DNA of 26,903 nucleotides from an uncultured Pseudomonadota bacterium (GCA_903895005.1 CAITSH010000225.1:1-26903), one strand, 5' to 3'; numbered from the stretch's first letter, positions 7,582-16,178 are shown. Numbers and translations: made by a program. The notes: a model not told the origin generated them from the sequence alone.

Positions 7582-8373
7582 ATGAACCGTAGTGTAGCCG
7601 CTTTACTGCTGGCGCTTTTCTTTGCGGGCTGCAGCCTGTTTCCGAGCGAGGACGACCCCACCAAGGGCTGGTCGGCGGACAAGCTATACACCGAGGCCAA
7701 GGCCGAGTTGTCGGAAAACAATTTCGACAAGGCGATCAAGCTTTACGAAAAGCTCGAGGCGCGTTTCCCGTACGGGCGCTACGCCCAGCAGGCGCAGATC
7801 GAAGTCGCCTACGCCTACTACCGCAGCAACGAGCCCGAGTCCGCCATTGCGGCCTGCGACCGTTTCATCAAACTTCACCCCAACCACCCCAACGTCGACT
7901 ACGCGTTCTACCTCAAGGGGCTCGTCAACTTCAACGAAGACCAGGGCATTCTGGGCCATATATCCGACCAGGATATGACTGAGCGTGATCCGCGCGCTGC
8001 GCGCGATTCGTTCGAAGCGTTCAAGGAACTCGCCACGCGTTTTCCAGACAGCAAGTACGCCGCGGACAGTGTTCAGCGCATGAAATACCTCGTCAACGCC
8101 CTCGCGCAACATGAGGTGCATGTGGCGCGTTACTACATCAAGCGCGGCGCTTGGGTGGCCGCGGCAAACCGTGCCCAGTACGCCTTGCAGAACTATCCGA
8201 ATGCACCCGCAACGGAGGAGGCCTTGTTCATCATGGTGCGCTCCTACGACGCGCTTGGCATGATCGACCTGCGTGATGACGCCGACCGCGTCATCCACAA
8301 AAATTTCCCGAACAGCGTCTGGTTCAAGGGCGGGCCGCGACGTGACATACCGTGGTGGAAGCTCTGGGACTGA
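7582..8373 (+). CDS. bamD: Outer membrane protein assembly factor BamD (ComL)
   Basis: Lipoprotein of 263 aa, part of the BAM complex that inserts beta-barrel proteins into the outer membrane. The signal peptide ends in a lipobox (LFFAGC) with the lipidated Cys17. Tetratricopeptide-like helical repeats follow, for example YTEAKAELSENNFDKAIKLY and the region containing YAQQAQIEVAYAYYR, typical of BamD. ATG 7582 gives a short signal peptide; ATG 7570 would add four residues including two basic ones and is also acceptable. The frame is open further upstream but that part is not lipoprotein-like. Divergent from rluD-pgeF, a neighbourhood conserved in betaproteobacteria. A strong hairpin follows the gene. 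Confidence 0.95.
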   Translation: MNRSVAALLLALFFAGCSLFPSEDDPTKGWSADKLYTEAKAELSENNFDKAIKLYEKLEARFPYGRYAQQAQIEVAYAYYRSNEPESAIAACDRFIKLHPNHPNVDYAFYLKGLVNFNEDQGILGHISDQDMTERDPRAARDSFEAFKELATRFPDSKYAADSVQRMKYLVNALAQHEVHVARYYIKRGAWVAAANRAQYALQNYPNAPATEEALFIMVRSYDALGMIDLRDDADRVIHKNFPNSVWFKGGPRRDIPWWKLWD

Positions 8374-8416
8374 CCCTCCCCCCTGCAAGGCCACAACCCA
8401 TTAAATCACCTGTCTG

Positions 8417-8447
8417 CTGGAAACCCGCTCCAGGCGCGGGTTTCCAG
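8417..8447. terminator. Hairpin terminator between bamD and the convergent dehydrogenase gene
   Basis: A perfect 12-bp stem (arms 8417-8428 and 8436-8447) encloses a 7-nt loop. The arms are CTGGAAACCCGC and its complement. Only a short TGTTT follows on the plus strand, so the T-tract is weak. Its place between two converging genes suggests it serves both. Confidence 0.7.
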
Positions 8448-8487
8448 TGTTTCGCATGCAAAATCACGCCTAACACCGGAAGTAAAA

Positions 8488-9465
8488 TCAGGCAGGCGTG
8501 ATGTTCTCGTCGCGGATGTAATCGCGAATCACCGATTCGATGTCGGTGTCGGCCTCAAACCCCATGGCCAGCGCGCGTTCGGTGCGGAATCGAACCGGCC
8601 AAGTGCGCACAATCGCCTGGATTCGCGCCTCGGGTTTCCACTTCACACGCTCGGCGACTCTTTCGCCGGCGATGGCGCCCATGGCAGTGACCATCTCCCG
8701 GACGCTCGCCGTGATACCCGGAAGGTTCACCACGCGCGTCGTGCCCCATATTGTGGACGGCAATTCGTGCGCGCGAATGAAGTTCTTCACCACTTTCCCG
8801 GGCGACAGGATCCAAACGCCGGTGTCCTGATCCACGGGGCAATCCGAAACCTGCCCGTTCAGCGGTTCGCGAATAATGCCGCTTGCAAACGACGACGCAG
8901 CGAGATTGGGTTTTCCAGGCCGGACCACGATGGTCGGAAGTCGCAGAGAGCGCCCGTCGATGAAACCCTTGCGGCTGTAATCGGTGACGAGGTATTCGCT
9001 GATCACCTTTTGCGCGCCGTAGGAGGTCTGCGGGTTGGGCGTGGTGCTGTCATCGAGTATGGCGGGCAACGCTCCGCCAAAAGCGGCAACCGAACTTGCG
9101 AGCACAAAGCGCGGGGGACGATCGAGCTTGCGGCAGGCTTCAAGCAGCACGCGGCAACCGTCAAGATTGACCTTCATGCCCAGATCGAAGTCGGCCTCGG
9201 CGCCCCCGCTGACGACAGCGGCCAGGTGAAACACCGACCCCGTGTCCTTGTCCAGCGCCGCGGCGATCGCCGCGGACGAACTGACGTCGCCGGTGACACA
9301 CTTGATCCGCGGGTCGGAGACGGCGGGAAAGGCCGCATCAAACAGCGTGACCTGCGTCACCGTTTGCGCATTGCCCTCGCCATCAGCCAGCTTGCCTGCC
9401 GCGAGTATCGCCCTTGCCAAGCGGTACCCGATAAAACCACCACCACCCGTGATGAATACTTTCAT
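8488..9465 (-). CDS. NAD-dependent epimerase/dehydrogenase, DenD-like (D-erythronate dehydrogenase family)
   Basis: Extended short-chain dehydrogenase of 325 aa. The NAD loop GGGGFIG is at residues 7-13, the ASSVAAFGG segment is near 123-131, and Tyr149 and Lys153 are in YGAQK. The stretch RLPTIVVRPGKPN followed by SGIIREPLNG is characteristic of the DenD group, which oxidises D-erythronate at C2. The usual partners in that pathway (a four-carbon acid sugar kinase and a decarboxylating or isomerising enzyme) are absent here, so the substrate remains open. ATG 9465 has AAGGGGGG close upstream. It stands alone: 95 nt after the helicase gene on the same strand and convergent with bamD. Confidence 0.82.
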   Translation of the reverse strand: MKVFITGGGGFIGYRLARAILAAGKLADGEGNAQTVTQVTLFDAAFPAVSDPRIKCVTGDVSSSAAIAAALDKDTGSVFHLAAVVSGGAEADFDLGMKVNLDGCRVLLEACRKLDRPPRFVLASSVAAFGGALPAILDDSTTPNPQTSYGAQKVISEYLVTDYSRKGFIDGRSLRLPTIVVRPGKPNLAASSFASGIIREPLNGQVSDCPVDQDTGVWILSPGKVVKNFIRAHELPSTIWGTTRVVNLPGITASVREMVTAMGAIAGERVAERVKWKPEARIQAIVRTWPVRFRTERALAMGFEADTDIESVIRDYIRDENITPA

Positions 9466-9560
9466 GCCGCCCCCCTTTTGCGCTGGAATTTGTATTTTAT
9501 GTTTCGCACGCGTCCCGCCGCTGCCCCGGACTATGCGGCGCCAACCTGTGCGACAGTATT

Positions 9561-11507
9561 CTAATCGACGCGGGGGACCGTTAACTCCAGGAACGCAACC
9601 GCTTCGGACTCGCTGCGACTACGGCGCATGGGCGGGAGGCTGGCGAGTATGGCTCGGCCGTAGGCCTTGGTCGCAAGACGCGGGTCGCAAATCGCAAGGA
9701 CACCACGATCGGACTCGTCGCGAATCAGGCGTCCTGCGCCCTGCTTGAGCGCGATCGCGGCGTAGGGCAACTGGTATTCCATGAAGGCGTTGCGCCCGAG
9801 CTTTGTCATCGCATCGAGGCGCGCCGCAAGAACCGGATCGTCCGGCGGTGCAAACGGCAGCTTGTCGATCACCACGAGTGATAGAGCCTCACCCCGCACG
9901 TCAACGCCCTCCCAGAAACTCGCGCTGCCCACCAGCACGGCGTTGCCAAGCCGCCGGAAACGCGCAAGCAACTCCGTGCGTGAGCCCTCCCCCTGCAACA
10001 ACAACGGGTAGTCGAGCCCTTCGGCGGCGAGCCGGCTGCGCAACAACTCGTGAGCAAGGCGCATGCCCCGCAGGGTGGTGAACAGCATGAAGGCCCGCCC
10101 CCGACTGGCGCGCAGCAACGGCATGGCCGCGCTGACCACCGCCTCGGTGTGTTCGCGCGAGTTAGGCTCAGGCAGCCCCGCGGGCAGGTCCAAGAGCGCG
10201 TTGTTGGCGTAATCGAAGGGGCTGCCCCAGCACGCCGTCTTTGCGCCTTCGAGCCCCAGTTGTGCACTGTAGTGATCGAATTTTCCGTTGACGGCCAGTG
10301 TGGCCGACGTAAACACCCAGGCGCGCGGGCGCCCGGCAAGCTGGGCGCGGAAAATTTCGGCGATAGAAAGGGGTGTGGCGTGCAGGGCCAGTGCCTGGCT
10401 GTAAGCTTCGACCCAGCGCACCATCTCGCCATCATCGTGACGCAACCAGCGCGTCAGACGCGCCGCGAGTTCGGCCGCCCTCTGCCAGCAATTTTCCAGC
10501 CCCTCCCCTCGCTGCGCCTGACTTTCGAGTGTCGCAGCCAGCGCCTGCAACACGTCAATCAGCGACTTGAGCGCAGCCTCAAAACCGGCCCGGTCGGAAA
10601 TGGTCTTGTAAGGTAGGCGCGTGTTGGATTCCGGCAATGCGAGTCGAAGATCGCGTCCGGCCTTTTCAACGCGCCGGATCAGGTCGGGCAACACCGCGAC
10701 ATCCCGCGCAACGCTGAGGGCCTCGACCAGCGTGTCGCGGCAAAGGTCGGTGATCTGCCCGGTCGAAACGGTCTCACCGAAAAACAGCGTCGCGGTATCG
10801 GGCAGCTGGTGCGCCTCATCGAAAATCACGGTGTTGCAGGCGGGCAGCAATTCGGACATGCCCTCGTCCCGCAGCACCACGTCGGCAAAAAACAAATGAT
10901 GGTTGACCACGACCACTTCGGCACTGAGCGCCTCGCGGCGCGCCGCAAGAACAAAGCACTCCTTGTGGTTGGGGCAGGATTGCCCGAGGCAATTTTCGCG
11001 CGTGGACGTTGCGTAACCCCATGCTGGAGAATCTTCCGCAACCTCGGCGAGCTCGCCCTTGTCACCGCTTTGCGAAAAACGCGCAAAATGTTCGATAAGG
11101 CGCAGGTCCCGCGCCGCCTCGCGTGTCGGCAGCCGCGCTTCCTTCAGGTTGTTGGCAAGGTGATAGTGGCAAACGTAATTGGATCGCCCCTTTAGCAGCG
11201 CGGTGGTCACTGGCACGCCAAGCGCGTCGCGTACCGCCGGCAGGTCGCGGCTGAAAAGCTGATCCTGGAGCGTCTTTGTTCCGGTGGAAATGATGACCTT
11301 GCCGCCGGAGAGCAGCGCCGGCACCAGGTAGGAAACCGTCTTGCCGGTGCCAGTACCGGCCTCGGCGACAAGAACCGAGTTGTCGCGAATGGCTTCGGCG
11401 ATGCATTCGGCCATTTCGATTTGCTGCGGGCGTTGCCGGTAGGAGGGAATGCTGCGGCTCAGCAGGCCGTCGGGTGCGAACACCTGCTCAAGCGTGGGTA
11501 CTGTCAT
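9561..11507 (-). CDS. yoaA: ATP-dependent DNA helicase of the DinG/YoaA (XPD-like) family
   Basis: Superfamily 2 5'-3' helicase of 648 aa, in the YoaA size range. Walker A EAGTGTGKT is at residues 49-57 and the DEAH box at 230-233. Between them Cys113, Cys173, Cys178 and Cys184 make the four-cysteine iron-sulfur cluster of this family. C-terminal helicase motifs include GSASFWEGVDVRG and QGAGRLIRDESDRG. In E. coli YoaA acts with the HolC subunit of DNA polymerase III in repair of stalled or damaged DNA. The shorter length and cluster spacing fit YoaA better than DinG, but the two are close. ATG 11507 fits the family; no strong ribosome site is visible. It may be cotranscribed with the secretin-like gene 80 nt upstream. 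Confidence 0.92.
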   Translation of the reverse strand: MTVPTLEQVFAPDGLLSRSIPSYRQRPQQIEMAECIAEAIRDNSVLVAEAGTGTGKTVSYLVPALLSGGKVIISTGTKTLQDQLFSRDLPAVRDALGVPVTTALLKGRSNYVCHYHLANNLKEARLPTREAARDLRLIEHFARFSQSGDKGELAEVAEDSPAWGYATSTRENCLGQSCPNHKECFVLAARREALSAEVVVVNHHLFFADVVLRDEGMSELLPACNTVIFDEAHQLPDTATLFFGETVSTGQITDLCRDTLVEALSVARDVAVLPDLIRRVEKAGRDLRLALPESNTRLPYKTISDRAGFEAALKSLIDVLQALAATLESQAQRGEGLENCWQRAAELAARLTRWLRHDDGEMVRWVEAYSQALALHATPLSIAEIFRAQLAGRPRAWVFTSATLAVNGKFDHYSAQLGLEGAKTACWGSPFDYANNALLDLPAGLPEPNSREHTEAVVSAAMPLLRASRGRAFMLFTTLRGMRLAHELLRSRLAAEGLDYPLLLQGEGSRTELLARFRRLGNAVLVGSASFWEGVDVRGEALSLVVIDKLPFAPPDDPVLAARLDAMTKLGRNAFMEYQLPYAAIALKQGAGRLIRDESDRGVLAICDPRLATKAYGRAILASLPPMRRSRSESEAVAFLELTVPRVD

Positions 11508-11587
11508 ATCGCCGGCATGTTATCACCGGAGCACCTTCGGTCACATGGTAACGGCACAGAAAAGTCGAACCGCAAGCCTCGGCACGC

Positions 11588-12400
11588 CTATTTTATTTCG
11601 TCCACCCTGACCCAGACTCTACGGATATCGCGACGCTCCGAACTCGACCCGTACAACACACCGTTGGCCTGGCGCCATTCGTCCTGGCTGACCCCGCCCA
11701 GCTCGAACCACTCGCCCAGTTTTGCGCTCACCGTGGTGGTGATGCGCTGGCTGTTGATGCTGCCAGGGCCGGCGCCCCCGATCGTTTCGCGCCGCGGGCT
11801 GATTTCCAGTTGCACGGTGTCACCGGACACGCGAGGCACCACCTCGAATCCAGTACTAGCGTCACGATAGGCCGTGGTTTCAGAAATCAGCGCACCCTGG
11901 TTAGCTCCCGTTACCGAGCCGATCGTGCTGCGCGTGGTCACTGGCACCGACTGGCCCACATTGATCGTCGCGGGATACCCTTCGAGCACCTGCAATCGCT
12001 GGCTGGTCCGCTCGTCGGCGCTGTTGCGACTGTCGAACACCCTGGCACGAATATCACCGCCCCCTTGCGAATTGATTGTGCCGCCAACAGCGGCGCCTCG
12101 TCCTTGCACGTTGTCGGCCGTATCCTGGCGCACCAAAATCATCAGGCGCCGCGGCTGGCTATCTATGCTTGCCAATACCCGCCGGATCTCGTCGATATTG
12201 CGCCGACTGGCCCGCACAACGATCTGGTTCTGCATTCCCGAAACCGCACCGCCCGATTCAACCAAAGGCCGCAGAATCGGCAGCACCTGCTCGGCGTTGC
12301 GGTATCTGAGGGTAAGCACCTCGACATCTGCATGCGCCGGGCCGGCAAAGCCAAGCGCGAAAAGGGCGAATAACGCGATCAGGTGGAGTAATTTGGACAT
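11588..12400 (-). CDS. Stand-alone secretin-domain protein, exported
   Basis: A 270-aa protein with a signal peptide (hydrophobic residues 4-20, probable cut after AHA24). Residues about 25-90 look like a secretin N (NolW-like) domain: VEVLTLRYRNAEQVLPILRP and a segment on deciding between residues of a repeated domain. Residues about 135-270 resemble the conserved core of secretins (VLEGYPATINVGQSVPV, a GFEVVPRVSGDTVQLEISPR stretch, and a closing TTVSAKLGEWFELGG). Full secretins of type II/III secretion or pili are 500-700 aa with several N domains; this one is much smaller and no secretion genes adjoin it. Whether it forms a pore cannot be told from the sequence. ATG 12400. Confidence 0.8.
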   Translation of the reverse strand: MSKLLHLIALFALFALGFAGPAHADVEVLTLRYRNAEQVLPILRPLVESGGAVSGMQNQIVVRASRRNIDEIRRVLASIDSQPRRLMILVRQDTADNVQGRGAAVGGTINSQGGGDIRARVFDSRNSADERTSQRLQVLEGYPATINVGQSVPVTTRSTIGSVTGANQGALISETTAYRDASTGFEVVPRVSGDTVQLEISPRRETIGGAGPGSINSQRITTTVSAKLGEWFELGGVSQDEWRQANGVLYGSSSERRDIRRVWVRVDEIK

Positions 12401-12509
12401 ATGGAGAAAATATCGGCAGCGCGGGCGCGCAAGTTAAGTAACGCGGCAACTATAGACCCGACTTACATCCCCGGGGACGCCGAGATTGGACATCAGCATC
12501 CGATGTGAC

Positions 12510-12538
12510 TTTACAAGCGTGGCGGTGAAGTCTAAAGT
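12510..12538 (+). promoter_or_regulatory. Possible promoter upstream of the NlpC/P60 gene
   Basis: TTTACA (12510-12515), a 17-bp spacer and TAAAGT (12533-12538) match the sigma70 consensus at five and four positions. The start of transcription would fall almost on the ATG at 12548, leaving the AGGTG ribosome site untranscribed, so the true promoter may be further upstream. Confidence 0.3.
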
Positions 12539-12547
12539 AGGTGAATA

Positions 12548-13102
12548 ATGCTTCATAAATGCATGTTTTTAATTGGTATTATGATGCCGACTTTGGGCCT
12601 TCCGGGGTGCGCGCTCATCGCCACGCCGGAATCTGCTTCGGTCAGCACGGAAGTAGCGGTTTCCGCACGGGCCCCGGTTGCGCCGCAGCCGCCGCAGGCA
12701 GTACCCACAACGCCAATGCCGCAGCGATCTCCAGAAATGATTTTTCAGGCGCTCGCGGCGGCAGATATTCCATACCGTCGCGGCGGACAATCCCACGCCA
12801 CGGGCTTTGACTGCAGTGGGCTCGTCGCACATGTTTATCGCGCCGCATTCGGCCTTTCACTCCCGCATAACTCTCGCGCACAAAGCACGCTTGGCGAGGC
12901 CGTTTCACGCGAAGCCCTGCAACCGGGCGACCTCGTGTTCTACAACACCCAGGGCCAGGCTTACTCGCATGTGGGCATTTACCTCGGCGAGGAAAAATTC
13001 ATCCACGCGCCAAAACCGGGGAGCGCCGTGCGTGTCGAAAGCATGCGCGGAAATTACTGGTCGCGACGCTACAACGGCGCGAGGCGCATCGCCGCCCTCT
13101 AA
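12548..13102 (+). CDS. NlpC/P60-family cell-wall hydrolase, lipoprotein
   Basis: A 184-aa probable lipoprotein: a hydrophobic leader ending in LPGC with lipidated Cys21, then a Pro/Ala-rich linker to about residue 60, then an NlpC/P60 domain. The papain-like triad is visible as Cys89 in FDCSGLV, His141 in YSHVGIYLG and His153 in FIHAPK. Such enzymes cut D-gamma-glutamyl-diaminopimelate or related peptide bonds in peptidoglycan; the exact bond is not given by the sequence. ATG 12548 has AGGTG four bases upstream. Divergent from the secretin-like gene, with 147 nt between. Confidence 0.93.
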   Translation: MLHKCMFLIGIMMPTLGLPGCALIATPESASVSTEVAVSARAPVAPQPPQAVPTTPMPQRSPEMIFQALAAADIPYRRGGQSHATGFDCSGLVAHVYRAAFGLSLPHNSRAQSTLGEAVSREALQPGDLVFYNTQGQAYSHVGIYLGEEKFIHAPKPGSAVRVESMRGNYWSRRYNGARRIAAL

Positions 13103-13220
13103 AGTTCTGGCGCCTTAATACCGAGCTTCGCCGCAGCATGCCTCCCATGAATGCCTGCACCTGTCGAACCAGACCGGAGAGCGCCCTCGCCCCACCCAAT
13201 CCAGCATTACCGCACACATT

Positions 13221-13239
13221 AATGACAATTATTCTCATT
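13221..13239. promoter_or_regulatory. Fur box 1 upstream of fbpA
   Basis: AATGACAATTATTCTCATT is a 9-1-9 inverted repeat with one mismatch between arms, matching the form of Fur (ferric uptake regulator) sites. It lies about 100 nt before the fbpA ATG. Confidence 0.8.
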
Positions 13240-13248
13240 TGCATTGCG

Positions 13249-13267
13249 AATGAGAATAATTCTTGAT
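13249..13267. promoter_or_regulatory. Fur box 2 upstream of fbpA
   Basis: AATGAGAATAATTCTTGAT is a second 9-1-9 element, 9 nt after the first. The inner arms of the two boxes form a perfect 13-bp inverted repeat about a 9-nt centre. A weak promoter (TTGCGA 13244-13249, 17 bp, TAGAGT 13267-13272) overlaps this box, so Fur binding would occlude polymerase. Confidence 0.78.
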
Positions 13268-13334
13268 AGAGTTCTGGTATGCAAACGCGTTCCAATAACT
13301 CAACCTGCTAATGAATATGATTAAAGGAAATACC

Positions 13335-14360
13335 ATGAACAAAGTACTCGGCGGCATTTTGGCCGGCCTTTTGCTCTACTCGCCCCTGCACGCACAGGAA
13401 AAGGTACTCAACCTTTACTCCTCACGCCACTACAACACCGATGAGGCCTTGTACGCCAATTTCACCAAGCTAACGGGCATCAAGATCAACCGCATCGAGG
13501 CCGGCGAGGATCCGCTGATCGAGCGGATCCGTAACGAGGGCGACAAAAGCCCCGCGGATGTGCTGATCACCGTGGACGCCGGCCGGCTCTGGCGCGCCGA
13601 GCAACTTGGTTTTTTCCAGCCGGTGAAATCCGCGGTCCTTGACGCACGCATTCCGACGGCATTGCATCAACCCAACGGGCTGTGGTTCGGCTTTTCGGTT
13701 CGCGCACGCGTCATCGCCTACGACAAGGCCAGGATCAAGGCGGGGGAAATCAACACATATGAAGATCTTGCTGATCCAAAATGGAAAGGCAAGATTTGCG
13801 TACGTTCAGGCAGCCACATCTACAATCTTTCACTAGGAAGCAGCATGATCGGCGCAATCGGGGAAGCAAAAACCGAGGCTTGGGCAAAAGCGATCGTGGC
13901 CAACTTCGCGCGCACTTCCAAGGGCGGCGATACCGACCAGCTCAACGCGGTGGCGGCGGGCGAGTGCCAGATCGCGCTGGTCAACACCTACTATTACGCC
14001 CGCCTAGCGCGCTCGGCCAAGTCCGAAGAACGGCAGGTCGCCGAAAAGCTCGGCATTGTCACGCCCAACCAGGCTGCCGGACAGCGCGGCACGCACATCA
14101 ACATATCAGGGGCGGGGGTGATGAAGAACGCCCCGAACCGGGATAACGCCGTAAAGTTCCTGGAGTACCTCGCCAGCGACGAAGCGCAGCGCTATTTTGC
14201 GGACGGCAACAATGAATGGCCTGCGGTGGCGACAACCCAAATCAGCAATCCGGCTTTAAACGCGCTCGGCAAGTTCCGCTACGATTCACAGAATATCGCG
14301 GTGCTCGGACGCAACCAGCCAGAGGCGCAAAAGATCTACGACAGGGCCGGCTGGAAATAA
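13335..14360 (+). CDS. fbpA: Periplasmic ferric-iron-binding protein of an ABC transporter (FbpA/FutA type)
   Basis: Substrate-binding protein of 341 aa that captures Fe(III) in the periplasm and delivers it to the permease. A signal peptide with probable cut after LHA20 precedes QEKVLNLYSSRHYNTDEALY, the typical beginning of this family. The tyrosine cluster NTYYY (Tyr219-221) supplies the iron ligands in homologues, and SSRHY is near the other ligand or anion site. ATG 13335 is chosen because AAAGGAAA stands six bases upstream and the signal peptide starts there; an in-frame ATG at 13311 lacks this. Two Fur boxes precede it. A perfect hairpin terminator follows, and the permease gene converges on it rather than following it. 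Confidence 0.95.
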   Translation: MNKVLGGILAGLLLYSPLHAQEKVLNLYSSRHYNTDEALYANFTKLTGIKINRIEAGEDPLIERIRNEGDKSPADVLITVDAGRLWRAEQLGFFQPVKSAVLDARIPTALHQPNGLWFGFSVRARVIAYDKARIKAGEINTYEDLADPKWKGKICVRSGSHIYNLSLGSSMIGAIGEAKTEAWAKAIVANFARTSKGGDTDQLNAVAAGECQIALVNTYYYARLARSAKSEERQVAEKLGIVTPNQAAGQRGTHINISGAGVMKNAPNRDNAVKFLEYLASDEAQRYFADGNNEWPAVATTQISNPALNALGKFRYDSQNIAVLGRNQPEAQKIYDRAGWK

Positions 14361-14388
14361 ACCGCGCTCTATCAAAGCAACCTGACAA

Positions 14389-14419
14389 CGGCACGTCCGC
14401 GGACGTGCCGCTCTTTTTT
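14389..14419 (+). terminator. Rho-independent terminator of fbpA
   Basis: An uninterrupted 22-bp palindrome at 14389-14410 (arm CGGCACGTCCG) is followed by CTC and six T (14414-14419). The T-run overlaps the stop codon of the convergent fbpB. In the other direction no T-run follows, so it is strong only for fbpA. Confidence 0.9.
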
Positions 14420-16115
14420 ATCCGGCGCGTCGCCCCCGGGCAATGGACCGCGACAAGATGAGCAGAGGAACGAGTCCCACCGCGACGATCACCAGCGAAG
14501 CCGCTGCGGCCTCGGGCAGACGCTCATCGGACGCATAGTTGTACGCCTGCACCGCGAGCGTGTCGAAGTTGAACGGCCGCATGACCAGCGTGGCAGGCAG
14601 TTCTTTCATGACATCGACAAACACGATAAGGCCGGCGGTAAGCACCGTGCCGCGCAACATCGGCAGGTGCACTTTCACCATGGTTTCAGCAGGACGGTAG
14701 CCCAGGCTGCGGGCGGCATCTTCCATGCTGGGCGTGATTTTTGCAAGACCCGACTCGACCGTTTGCAGCGCGATGGCCATGAAACGCACAAGATACGCGT
14801 AGACCAGCGTCAGGACGCCTCCCGTGAGCAGCAAGCCCGTGGAGATGCCCATCTCGGCGAGTGCGTTGACCAGTACGTGATCGAGGCGAGTCACCGGTAC
14901 AAGGATGCCAACGGCGACCACCGCCCCGGGTAACGCGTAGCCGAGTCCTGCCAAGCGGTTGGCGCCAGTCACCAGCGGGCTTTTGACAATACGCGCTGCG
15001 TACGCCATGACGAGGGCGAGCGCGACGATGACCACCGCGGCGACGCCGGCGAGGGTAAAGCTGTTGCCGATCAGCACCCAGATGCGCGCGCCGTGCTGAC
15101 TGTCGCTCTCGCGCATGGCCATGAACGACAGGATGCCGGCCGGAAGCACAAAACCCAGCCCCACGGGGAGCGCACAGGCAAGACCCGCAAGCCAGGGCCA
15201 CGCCCCCTTGAGCTCATATAAAGACGCACGCCGCTGGGACGCTGTTGTGTGAAAACGCGCCCGTCCGCGGTTCCAGCGCTCCAGCAGCAACACCGCAAAT
15301 ACCATAACGAGCAACAGCGTCGACAACTGACCCGCGGCGACACGATCGCCCAGCGACAGCCAGGCGTGGTATATGCCGGTGGTAAAGGTCTGTACCGCAA
15401 AGTAGGACACAGTGCCGAAGTCAGCCAGTGTCTCCATCAGCGCAAGCGCCGTCCCGGCAGCTATGGCAGGCCGCGCAAGCGGCAGCGCAATTGAAAAAAA
15501 ACTTCGTACCGGACCGTAGCCCAGCAGGCGCCCTGCCTCCAGCGCCGAAAGCGAACGCTCTAGAAATGTCGCGCGCGCAAGCAGGTAGACATAGGGATAC
15601 AGGGCGAATGAGAACATCGCGATCGCCCCGGGCAGGGAGCGCACCTCAGGAAACCAGTAGTCACCTGCCTGCCAACCCGTCGCAGCACGCAGTGCAGCCT
15701 GCAACGGCCCAGAGAACTGCAAGAAGTCGGTGTATGCGTAGGCCAGGACATAAGCGGGCGCCGCGAGCGGCAGGACAAGCATCCATTCGAATACGCGCTG
15801 CCCAGGGAACTGGCACGCCGTGACCAGCCACGCGGTCCCGACGCCTATCGTGATCACTCCCGCCCCGACACCCAGCACGAGCCAAAGTGTATTGCCGATA
15901 TACCCGGGGAGAACCGTGGAAGCGAGGTGCGCCCACGTGCCTTGGTCCCGTACAAATACACTGGCAACAACGACAAAAATAGGCGAGCAGATTAAAAACG
16001 CTGTAAATACCGCCAACCATCCCAACATTCCGATTGAGCGTACCGAGCGCAGGACGCGCAGGTAGCCGGCCAAGGTAAAGAATAGCTTTGAGTTAGGGGG
16101 GGTGGACGCGTTCAT
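14418..16115 (-). CDS. fbpB: Iron ABC transporter permease, two fused permease domains (FbpB type)
   Basis: Inner-membrane protein of 565 aa with about twelve hydrophobic segments in two homologous halves. Each half has the cytoplasmic EAA loop that docks on the ATPase: EAGRLLGYGPVRSFF near residue 200, and EDAARSLGYRPAETM near residue 470. The fused form is usual for FbpB/SfuB ferric-iron permeases. ATG 16115 is preceded by AAGG only two bases away, a short spacing. The gene is on the opposite strand to fbpA and fbpC, converging on the first and diverging from the second across a Fur-box-like site. In most relatives fbpA, B and C are one operon. Confidence 0.95.
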   Translation of the reverse strand: MNASTPPNSKLFFTLAGYLRVLRSVRSIGMLGWLAVFTAFLICSPIFVVVASVFVRDQGTWAHLASTVLPGYIGNTLWLVLGVGAGVITIGVGTAWLVTACQFPGQRVFEWMLVLPLAAPAYVLAYAYTDFLQFSGPLQAALRAATGWQAGDYWFPEVRSLPGAIAMFSFALYPYVYLLARATFLERSLSALEAGRLLGYGPVRSFFSIALPLARPAIAAGTALALMETLADFGTVSYFAVQTFTTGIYHAWLSLGDRVAAGQLSTLLLVMVFAVLLLERWNRGRARFHTTASQRRASLYELKGAWPWLAGLACALPVGLGFVLPAGILSFMAMRESDSQHGARIWVLIGNSFTLAGVAAVVIVALALVMAYAARIVKSPLVTGANRLAGLGYALPGAVVAVGILVPVTRLDHVLVNALAEMGISTGLLLTGGVLTLVYAYLVRFMAIALQTVESGLAKITPSMEDAARSLGYRPAETMVKVHLPMLRGTVLTAGLIVFVDVMKELPATLVMRPFNFDTLAVQAYNYASDERLPEAAAASLVIVAVGLVPLLILSRSIARGRRAG

Positions 16116-16126
16116 GGCCTTATTTT

Positions 16127-16145
16127 ATCAAGAATGATTCTTGTT
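16127..16145. promoter_or_regulatory. Fur-box-like site between fbpB and fbpC
   Basis: ATCAAGAATGATTCTTGTT is a 9-1-9 inverted repeat with one arm mismatch and a perfect 7-1-7 core. Its ATTCTTG arm is identical to one arm of Fur box 2 before fbpA. It lies 11 nt before the fbpB ATG and 34 nt before the fbpC ATG, so it could repress both. Confidence 0.65.
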
Positions 16146-16166
16146 TCTTACGACATCCCGAGGATT

Positions 16167-16172
16167 TATAAT
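16167..16172 (+). promoter_or_regulatory. Candidate -10 of fbpC
   Basis: A perfect TATAAT whose transcription start would fall at or next to the fbpC ATG (16179), implying a leaderless or nearly leaderless message. No good -35 is seen; a ribosome-site-like GAGGA lies upstream of this box and would not be transcribed from it. Confidence 0.4.
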
Positions 16173-16178
16173 AACGTC

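Noticed and set aside
7503..7739. Upstream extension of rluD by 79 codons
   Set aside because: It would overlap the bamD lipoprotein signal peptide on the other strand and encodes nothing like the RluD family.
9561..13102. Possible defence island around the helicase, mini-secretin and NlpC/P60 genes
   Set aside because: The helicase is a normal YoaA-type repair protein, no nuclease, sensor or mobile gene is nearby, and each gene has an ordinary housekeeping reading.
16134..16178. Upstream ATG for fbpC
   Set aside because: It lies inside the Fur-like palindrome and upstream of the TATAAT, with no ribosome site; the family start fits 16179.
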